Below are positions 60,101 through 64,000 of a stretch of DNA of 64,000 nucleotides, one piece after another. Numbering within the stretch: position 1 is the first letter of the stretch; the number at the start of each line of letters is the position of its first letter. The stretch is taken from assembly GCF_029962835.1 (NCBI RefSeq), contig NC_080588.1:19486001-19550000 (forward strand), given 5' to 3'. The position numbers were made by a program, and so were the translations under genes. Below the pieces are notes generated by a model. The model had not been told where the DNA came from and ran no database searches. It was given only the letters and a program-made list of their open reading frames with translations. Source of the stretch: Magnolia sinica. Taxonomy: Eukaryota; Streptophyta; Magnoliopsida; Magnoliales; Magnoliaceae.

Positions 60101-61346
60101 TAAGATAAAAGAAAGCAAACACGAGGTTGGGGTTGGAAATGAGCCACCACCAACTGTAACAGTTTGAACCACTGATAGAGAACTTATAAACACTGCTGGT
60201 GACTCTTCAACTTAACTAAATTCAGGTGGTCATCAATTCACTGTCAATAACTCGTGTGGGAAGCTCAAGATAGATTCAGGGTTAGCCCACAAATTGCAAT
60301 CCACAGAGTAAATGACCAACATGGGTGTAGACCCAAAATTGCAATCAGCAAAGAGTAGAAGGCCAGTGTGGAGCTCACCCCACTCCATTCATAATGAGGG
60401 GCTAACCCCTAATTGCAATTACTATCATTTCAAGTCCAACTCGATTTTCACAAAAAATCAATTAAGGGCTCAATTGTCATTACGAATCAAAATGGTGACA
60501 CCCCATTGAAGGCATTTCCTCTAATAGGTATTGTAGGAATTGCAATTCTGTTCAATTTGAACATCCAACTGCAGCCTAAAAGTAATGACAAGTACTGTGG
60601 TTACGATCATACATAAATAAGAACTTGTAACACGTTGAATAGCAACAACCTGTGTATGAGAACCGGTAAATTCAATATCCACATAAAGATTCAGAAGATT
60701 CCGGACTAAATACTCAAGAGCTAGTTGGTTCCCTTCAAAAAGGGCAAGTATGGCAGATGAAATGCTGGAAGGTATGCCAGATGAAAGACTACCAGATGAA
60801 CGACTGCAAATGAAACAACAAAGACAAAAATAAATAAATAAATAAATAAATAGACAAATACAGAAGTTCAATGGCTCCAAGTCAAGCATATGAGTTATTC
60901 TTCTACTATTTTGCAAGGGAAAGATCCACCTAATTTGCATCCAGTAATTCAGGACTTCCACCATCTTGGCCCTCAAGTAGGGGTTTCTGACATATGACGG
61001 ACTTGCCATGAACATGATAATAAAGTTCAAAAATTCTTCCTGGCAAAGAAAGGGCAGGAAGAAAATCAATTTACTATACCGAAAAAGTAGTCGAACAATA
61101 TATTCTAAAGATATTTTTAAAAAATGCAACAAGAAAGCGCACCAGCATAAATCCATCCAAAGCTTTTGGGAATCGACAAGCAAAAATAAGCAATTCCATG
61201 ACGTCTTCGACAAAGTGTTCTGGCATACATGCAAATTCCATTGGGCACTGTGATGGCAGAGGCATTTTAAATCCTCCAACCAAACCAACCAACCAAACCA
61301 CCATTAACCTGTAGAAAGATAGTGCACGCTGAAGAAGTGCCCCATC
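37887..61346 (-). CDS. UFD2: Ubiquitin conjugation factor E4 (UFD2/PUB1/MUSE3 family), C-terminal half
   Basis: E4 enzymes lengthen ubiquitin chains on substrates already marked by an E3; the Arabidopsis member (UFD2/PUB1/MUSE3) acts in turnover of immune receptors. Eleven exons on the - strand encode 514 residues: 61346-61143, 61039-60930, 60803-60650, 53723-53634, 53511-53308, 53178-53083, 52968-52837, 40129-40037, 39903-39739, 38337-38248, 38093-37887 (stop). All introns are gt-ag; the total, 1545 bases, is in frame throughout. Residues 1-400 are the Ufd2 core ('[14 protein letters not shown]', '[20 protein letters not shown]', '[17 protein letters not shown]', '[11 protein letters not shown]'); the U-box is about residues 409-480. 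Plant E4 proteins are about 1040 residues, so the 5' half and promoter lie past base 64000. Introns of 12.7 and 6.9 kb are transposon-filled. No break was seen in any exon. Confidence 0.95.
38205..38245. repeat. (GACAAC)-like microsatellite in E4 intron
   Basis: Imperfect acaacgacaac units next to the tenth-exon donor. A second AAC-rich run lies at 38391-38421 in the preceding intron. Confidence 0.8.
38248..38337 (-). CDS. UFD2: E4 gene, tenth exon in window (U-box, first part)
   Basis: 90 bases, acceptor 'gctgcag', donor gtactg. It encodes [20 protein letters not shown] and [10 protein letters not shown], the E2-binding front half of the U-box. Confidence 0.95.
38338..39738. other. 1.4-kb intron of the E4 gene
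   Basis: Contains a T-run near 38573-38586 and an AAC-rich run, with no recognisable element or gene. The readings on either strand are chance frames. Confidence 0.5.
39739..39903 (-). CDS. UFD2: E4 gene, ninth exon in window
   Basis: 165 bases, acceptor 'tgctccag', donor gtaaaa. It encodes [20 protein letters not shown]...[12 protein letters not shown], which leads into the U-box. Confidence 0.95.
40037..40129 (-). CDS. UFD2: E4 gene, eighth exon in window
   Basis: 93 bases, acceptor 'cctgaag' just after a long pyrimidine run, donor gtactc. It encodes [20 protein letters not shown] and [11 protein letters not shown]. This small exon lies at the far end of the 12.7-kb intron. Confidence 0.93.
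40287..41930 (-). mobile_element. LINE (L1-type) 3' part in the 12.7-kb E4 intron
   Basis: Minus-strand end of LINE ORF2. Reading from 41900 downwards: '[42 protein letters not shown]' (41900-41703), a middle linker (41595-41359), then a zf-RVT-type region '[55 protein letters not shown]' (41322-41089) with the usual C-x2-C...H-x4-C. A T-run at 40287-40302 on the + strand is the poly(A) tail. The RT domain is not present next to it. Confidence 0.8.
42106..42146. repeat. Poly-C followed by (CT)n microsatellite
   Basis: About 15 C followed by about 12 CT units on the + strand. Confidence 0.92.
42578..42650. repeat. Tandem duplication, 39 bp unit
   Basis: Two units, 42578-42616 and 42617-42650, share gtgca(c/t)tgtgttagttcac and 'aaccgatgcac'. 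Confidence 0.85.
44400..46347 (+). mobile_element. Solo or truncated LTR related to the Athila family (element B type)
   Basis: Collinear with the LTRs of A-D in spaced blocks: 'ggaaaccaatgaggaatgaa', 'gcgactgcgtaaattca', 'ctagggtttggaaagg', 'cttagctaaggctaa', 'ggataggataggactt', 'gtggattcgacctcggtctc', ending 'gcaattggggttcgttaaca'. It contains relics of the palindromic motif ('ccttcgatgccgtcgaagg' near 44706). No second LTR or coding domain adjoins it. The 5' boundary is unclear and no target duplication was found. It is interrupted by the hAT-like MITE at 44861-45607. Confidence 0.7.
44861..45607. mobile_element. hAT-like MITE (747 bp) inside the solo LTR
   Basis: Termini CAAGGTATTCCATATC and, inverted, CAAGGTGTTCCGTATC. 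An 8-bp target duplication GAGAAGGC flanks it (44853-44860 and 45608-45615). The arms are rich in 'gtaacgg' and 'cgtaacggcc' palindromes. An 8-bp duplication is the hAT superfamily size. No transposase is encoded. Confidence 0.8.
46355..46720 (-). pseudogene. LINE endonuclease fragment
   Basis: Read on the - strand from 46720 down: 'VAIKETKW', a 'RGILL-WN' segment and, near 46430-46355, '[18 protein letters not shown]', which match the ETK and pre-'GGDFN' parts of the L1 endonuclease. Frameshifts separate the segments. The sequence stops at the end of the solo LTR (46347). Confidence 0.65.
47637..48158. mobile_element. Long-palindrome MITE (522 bp) in the hAT-like element
   Basis: The left arm starts ATTTCATGCGAAG and the right arm, inverted, ATTTCTTGCAAAAG. 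The arms pair over most of the element, with 'ggtggggccca(c/t)tgtgatgt', 'ctcattttagga' and 'gaaaatgaggtggatccaaa' on each side. Its size and plan match the element at 55338-55865. No convincing target duplication was found. Confidence 0.7.
48180..48640. mobile_element. Second palindromic MITE of the same family (limits approximate)
   Basis: Left arm near 48205 'cagcccaccatgatgtatg', 'ttttatccgcactgtccatc'; right arm near 48610 reads inverted 'tggggccacctcgatgtaat'. The shared inner words 'gcttgatccaaaac' and 'tcaagtggaccaca' are present. The ends are eroded. Confidence 0.55.
48860..49310. mobile_element. Third palindromic MITE of the same family (limits approximate)
   Basis: Left 'ggcccaccttaatgtatata', middle 'ctggatcaatctgagattt' and 'taaataaacactatga', right 'gtccacttgataattggat' and 'ggatggtgtggatatacat'. 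More diverged than the first copy. A further half-copy lies at about 48640-48770. Confidence 0.5.
50124..50429 (-). repeat. 153-bp in-frame tandem duplication in LINE ORF1
   Basis: Units 50124-50276 and 50277-50429 differ at only a few positions (for example cttaacacg/cttgacacg, gaagaaag/ggagaaag). 153 is 51 codons, so the LINE frame is preserved. Confidence 0.88.
51986..52308. mobile_element. Small hAT-type MITE (323 bp)
   Basis: Starts TAGGGGTGGCAATAGGC and ends GCCCATTGCCCCCCTA: inverted ends of the very common plant 'TAGGGGTGGCAA' repeat. No target duplication is recognisable (ccattagc against cggttgag). Located 0.5 kb downstream (in gene sense) of exon seven. Confidence 0.65.
52837..52968 (-). 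CDS. UFD2: E4 gene, seventh exon in window
   Basis: 132 bases, acceptor 'cttgcag', donor gttagt. It encodes [20 protein letters not shown], then [24 protein letters not shown]. The 'DTYG' insert before FQPKE looks longer than the Arabidopsis form as I recall it. The next intron is 12.7 kb. Confidence 0.94.
53083..53178 (-). CDS. UFD2: E4 gene, sixth exon in window
   Basis: 96 bases, acceptor 'gtttgtag', donor gtaaag. It encodes [20 protein letters not shown] and [12 protein letters not shown]. Confidence 0.93.
53308..53511 (-). CDS. UFD2: E4 gene, fifth exon in window
   Basis: 204 bases, acceptor 'ggttcag', donor gtaggt. It encodes [20 protein letters not shown]... and ...[22 protein letters not shown], the most conserved part of the Ufd2 core. 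Confidence 0.95.
53634..53723 (-). CDS. UFD2: E4 gene, fourth exon in window
   Basis: 90 bases, acceptor 'catgcag', donor gtaaaa. It encodes [20 protein letters not shown] and [10 protein letters not shown], joining directly to the previous exon across a 6.9-kb intron. Confidence 0.93.
54938..56280 (+). pseudogene. LINE endonuclease domain, interrupted by a MITE
   Basis: Starts [20 protein letters not shown] (the SWN motif of L1 endonucleases). '[11 protein letters not shown]' and '[10 protein letters not shown]' follow, then '[13 protein letters not shown]' up to 55337. The MITE interrupts here. Coding resumes at 55868 with '[15 protein letters not shown]', then '[18 protein letters not shown]' and '[10 protein letters not shown]' from 55999. 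The frame is broken by stops (for example 55053 and 55982). Confidence 0.82.
55338..55865. mobile_element. Mutator-like long-palindrome MITE (528 bp) in the LINE endonuclease
   Basis: The inverted arms begin GGGAGCAGGTTGCAT and AAAAACAGATTGCAT and pair on through 'tggggcccaccatgatgtat', 'ttttatccacaccgtccat' and 'aaaaatgaggcagatc'. A perfect 10-base direct repeat TGAAAAATCT (55328-55337 and 55866-55875) flanks it; 9-10 bp duplications are typical of the Mutator superfamily. Excision restores the LINE reading 'FTHEKSN'. No transposase inside. Confidence 0.85.
56760..57600 (+). pseudogene. LINE reverse transcriptase pseudogene
   Basis: RT motifs in order: '[21 protein letters not shown]' (56783 on), '[26 protein letters not shown]', '[15 protein letters not shown]', a stop near 57157, '[15 protein letters not shown]' (catalytic Asp), '[14 protein letters not shown]', then Tyr-Ala-Asp followed by a one-base deletion at about 57515 that destroys the second Asp of the YADD box and shifts the frame. 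Confidence 0.87.
57601..58534 (+). pseudogene. LINE ORF2 connection region
   Basis: Remains of '[19 protein letters not shown]' near 58000 and an open stretch 58045-58326 with '[19 protein letters not shown]' and 'SFGDETVS', parallel to the minus-strand LINE fragment at 41703-41900. Frameshifted throughout. Confidence 0.7.
58535..58938. mobile_element. Tourist-like (PIF/Harbinger) MITE, 404 bp
   Basis: Terminal inverted repeat GGGCCTGTTTGG with CCAAACAGGCCC at the other end and a 3-bp target duplication TTA (58532-58534 and 58939-58941). Inside is a tandem duplication of about 190 bases with 'gggattaggagggatggga' and 'cagtggattggtttaagatc'-type units. Confidence 0.85.
59069..59492. mobile_element. 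Second Tourist-like MITE, 424 bp
   Basis: Terminal inverted repeats GGGCGTGTTTAGATGGG and, inverted, GGGCGTGTTTGGATGGG; 3-bp duplication CAA (59066-59068 and 59493-59495). Related inside to the MITE at 58535 and likewise internally duplicated. Excision rejoins the LINE coding sequence 'VVDDPQ' to 'RRFVIL'. Confidence 0.82.
59496..59830 (+). pseudogene. LINE zf-RVT-type C-terminal domain
   Basis: '[37 protein letters not shown]' gives the C-x2-C...H-x4-C pattern of plant L1 ORF2 ends, then '[11 protein letters not shown]' and, after a stop at 59698, '[23 protein letters not shown]'. Confidence 0.82.
59965..60649. other. Remainder of the 6.9-kb E4 intron
   Basis: Starts with a purine-rich stretch after the LINE poly(A). 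Nothing else is recognisable apart from a twice-used phrase 'caatcca/ccaaattgcaat' near 60290-60350 and 60400. Confidence 0.45.
60650..60803 (-). CDS. UFD2: E4 gene, third exon in window
   Basis: 154 bases, acceptor 'tttgcag', donor gttgtt. It starts with the last base of the split Ser codon and encodes a Ser-rich linker, then [20 protein letters not shown] and [11 protein letters not shown]. Confidence 0.93.
60930..61039 (-). CDS. UFD2: E4 gene, second exon in window
   Basis: 110 bases, acceptor 'ctttgccag', donor gtggat. It encodes [20 protein letters not shown]...VLNYWMQI plus two bases of a split Ser codon. Confidence 0.92.
61143..61346 (-). CDS. UFD2: E4 gene, first exon in window (68 codons)
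   Basis: Phase-0 exon after acceptor 'gtgaaag', ending before donor gtgcgc. It encodes [20 protein letters not shown]... to ...[10 protein letters not shown]. The preceding exon, expected to end in a 'CYEAQILR'-like segment, was searched for up to 64000 and not found. Confidence 0.92.
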
Positions 61347-61570
61347 CTTTCACAAATACAACCAAATGGATAAGGCATGGGTTAAAATTATAAAATTACA
61401 ACCTACATTACATAGTGGTTTTAAAAAGCATATGAAAGCCTCAATATCATATATTTCTCCAGTCAAAGATTCAACGACAAGACTAATAACAAACATGAAT
61501 CCTACGAACAAATTGGTTCCCTTATTATTGTGACTGCCAATGCAAACTGCCGAGGAAAAAGAAAATAGAG

Positions 61571-61620
61571 GGATGGATGGATGGATGGATAGATACAGAT
61601 TGATAGAGATAGATAGAGAT

Positions 61621-61662
<42 letters not shown>
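61571..61662. repeat. Compound (ATGG)n-(ATAG)n-(AG)n microsatellite
   Basis: About five ATGG units, several GATAGA units, then about 18 AG dinucleotides, in the intron upstream of the first visible E4 exon. Ser-Leu and Arg-Glu repeat frames across it are chance. Confidence 0.92.
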
Positions 61663-61663
<1 letters not shown>

Positions 61664-62309
61664 AACAGCTCAAAACTATTATTGTTACACTGAAACAGAC
61701 TGGGCAAAAGAATTTCCAACTGAGAAAATCTGACCGCTCATAAGTTCATGGTAAAAACGTTTCGGAGCTACTAGAAAGAAGGAATGCACCGAAACATCCA
61801 GAAACTAAAACTGAGTTATCAAGTCAGTAAGCTTGACCTTTCAGGCATAAATTGATCATATGGACTGACAAATGCTTTCTTTTTGTTAGGCTTAAACCAT
61901 CAAACTCCAAGAGAACTATTCAAAATTAATTTCTATGCATGCATATCAGATTTCGGCAACATGAATATACAACTACATATATAATTTCTTGACAACCAAT
62001 ACCTATCATGCATTTTGGATCACGGGTTCATAATGTATCTTCAGTAAACATTGCATTGAAAGAGTTGATAGACACTTCGTCACCAATTGCTTCATCTTTT
62101 ACGAGCGAGGAAAAAATATACGAAAAGGAATGAAAGTTATAGGGGAACACTGAATCAATGTCAAAGCCCAAAGAAAGAAAGAAAAAACTACGGAAACTCA
62201 GGTCCCATGTAGAGTGCAAAATATGGAAAGAAGTATTACACGCTTGGCATGGATGGTCATGTTACTAGGTAACCACAAACTAAAGTTTGCAAGCCCATCA
62301 AATTGGATA

Positions 62310-62770
62310 CTTGCAAGCTCATCAACATGGATGCCTTATGATGAATGTCAACAGGAAGTTAAAACATGCTCAGGGCGTTGCAGTTTAGGAACAGCATTAG
62401 GTAGAAGGTCCACTTTGAACCAACTTACGATTTCAAGGAAATCACCCCCAATTAGGAGGTTTGTATGCAGGATTTGATCGAGCAGTTTGACCCTGTTCCA
62501 CAACACTTCTATTTTGGTTATAGTCACATCAAGCTCATCAACAGGGATGCCTTATGAATTATGATGAATCTCTGAGGTCTGGCCAACAGGAATTTAGGAC
62601 ATGCTCAGGGTGTTGCAGTTTAGGGACATCGCTAGGTGGAAGGTCCACTTTAAACCAACTTACAATTTCAAGGAAACCACCCCCAATTCAGAGGATTGCA
62701 TGCAGGATTTGATCGAGCAATTTGACCCTGTTCCACAACACTTCTATTTTGGTCTTAGAGCCATAGTCGC
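62310..62770. repeat. Tandem duplication (~235 bp unit) upstream of visible E4 exons
   Basis: Copy 1 (about 62310-62527) and copy 2 (about 62528-62770) share 'aagctcatcaaca', 'acatgctcaggg(c/t)gttgcagtt', 'aaggtccacttt(g/a)aaccaac', 'gatttgatcgagca' and 'ccacaacacttctattttgg'. Differences are scattered. No known coding product in either direction. Confidence 0.8.
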
Positions 62771-63317
62771 ATCGGTGGTTTTTTTTTTTTAATATATTCT
62801 TAATCACATCTGTGTTTGCCATCAAACCTTAGAAAGGTCAATGTAACAACACCCTACTTGTTCGTAGTGATCATGCCAAAGTCGACAGCCCCAGATTTCC
62901 TTTATTAATACCATTAAGCATCTTGAAAAACTCTTCCTCCAAAGCTTCTAGAGGCACTGACAATGGAAAGGGAGTTGGCATGGAAGAACCACTTTCCAGT
63001 TATTCAACCATCTAGCTATAAGCAGTTATGTTCATGCTTTCTGGGGGAAGCATGCAACCCAAGAAACAAATACATCATAAGCCCATAGAGAAACCAAACC
63101 TCAGATATGATATAGAAAAGAAAATGACAGGTCAATTGGTCATTCCAAATCCACTTGCATTTGTTCATTCTAAGAATCTAGTGCAAGATGGGGCATGGGC
63201 TTCTCATAGCAGGCAGATGCAAAATGAGTGGAATTTGATAAGATGTCACAAAAGTTTGTTGTTAGCTACTTGAAGTGCTCTCCAAAAACCAACATTTTGA
63301 ATATTACCCAGCTCTTT
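62771..63317. other. Intron or upstream sequence of the E4 gene, nothing recognised
   Basis: A T-run at 62780-62791, otherwise unremarkable AT-rich sequence. No E4 exon-like segment was found on the - strand here. Confidence 0.4.
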
Positions 63318-64000
63318 TTGAAACGATGATAATATTATAGCTAAAGGCTGAAGCCAGAATTTACAAATGTACAACAGTCGTGAGATTATAAGTTCCCCAA
63401 AAAGACTGGAAAGGACTCTATCATCTTAGAAGATAAAGCCCATTTTATCACAAGAGATTTTGCCGTACTGAACACCTCGGGAAGCTATCCCCCCCCTTAA
63501 AAAAAAAAAAAAATTTGTAGACAGAGGCTGGCGCTACCCAATCAACTCCAAAGCATAGGAGGAAAAAAGGTCATTGCAAAAAGAGATGATCCACCAATTC
63601 CTCGTGTCGCATGCACAACAAGCACACATTCGGTAGATTGAGACCCCGCTTGCGTAGGTTATCTATCTCAAGGACCTTCTTCCTCCCCACCAGCCACGCA
63701 ATCGCCGCTACGTTTGGGGGGACACCATGCCTCCATATGAACAATGTCGCACATTCCTCATCGCCGCAGTTGGCCCCGCTTATGGACATGTAGAACGATC
63801 TAACAGAGAACCTATCAGAATTGTCTTTTAACCATCTCATCGAATCTGCCTCTAAAGCGAACTAAGTTATTTTTGGCAACAATTGTAGTAGAGAAATGAG
63901 TTCTATAAACTCTTCATCTACTAAATTCCGCCTACATGGAGGAGCCTAGACAATATTCTCCCCAACTAGTGAGAAGCACCTATCTACCCTCAAGCCCTTT
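63318..64000 (-). mobile_element. Third LINE, minus strand, 3' end, running off the right edge
   Basis: From 64000 down: 'CRRNLVDEEFIELISLLQLLPKI', then 'RWLKDNSDRFSVRSFYMSISG...[56 protein letters not shown]' (63840-63571), the zf-RVT-type end of an L1 ORF2. The downstream UTR near 63320-63370 resembles 40738-40795 ('gaacgatga', 'aaggc(c/t)gaagcca'), so the two belong to related families. The rest of the LINE lies beyond 64000. Confidence 0.82.

Noticed and set aside
61350..61743. Ser-Leu or Arg-Glu repeat proteins
   Set aside because: Frames across a compound ATGG/AG microsatellite.
62028..63273. Further upstream exons of the E4 gene
   Set aside because: No segment on the - strand resembled the expected part preceding [12 protein letters not shown]; the next exon is taken to lie beyond 64000.

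Overview
This is nuclear DNA of a flowering plant: a spliced gene of a known eukaryotic family with gt-ag introns, Athila-type Ty3 LTR retrotransposons, plant L1-type LINEs and many MITEs. The palindromic MITEs built on a 'gggcccaccatgatgt' arm resemble repeats I associate with magnoliid trees; that is an impression, not a test. No prokaryotic, organellar or RNA genes were found.

Bases 1-34980 are almost entirely LTR retrotransposons on the + strand. Copy A (2375-14700) carries a 3.15-kb solo LTR of another family in its primer-binding site. Copy B (15109-34975) has a perfect 5-bp target duplication (GTTAT). B's reverse transcriptase is split by an inverted solo LTR (D, 20040-21379). Its integrase is split by a complete nested element (C, 23306-32013, target duplication ACAAC). 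All three copies show gag, protease, reverse transcriptase and integrase domains, but all are broken by stops, frameshifts, deletions and active-site changes. None has an env-like gene.

Bases 34981-37886 are intergenic, with diverged direct repeats. From 37887 to beyond the right edge, on the - strand, lies the one host gene: the C-terminal half (11 exons, 514 residues) of the ubiquitin conjugation factor E4 (UFD2/PUB1/MUSE3 family), ending in its U-box. Its exons are intact and every junction is gt-ag and in phase. The 5' half lies beyond base 64000.

Two introns are swollen by transposons. The 12.7-kb intron (40130-52836) holds a broken minus-strand LINE, a solo LTR with a hAT-like MITE in it, a 2.3-kb hAT-like element packed with palindromic MITEs, and another small hAT-type element. 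The 6.9-kb intron (53724-60649) holds a plus-strand LINE carrying a Mutator-like MITE and two Tourist-like MITEs, each removable at its target duplication to restore LINE coding sequence. A third LINE runs off the right edge.

No wholly new system was recognised. The most unusual signals are the palindromic array in the LTRs of B, a conserved palindrome in the 3' non-coding part of A, B and C, the filler copy at the RNase H deletion of C, and the nesting recorded by target duplications.
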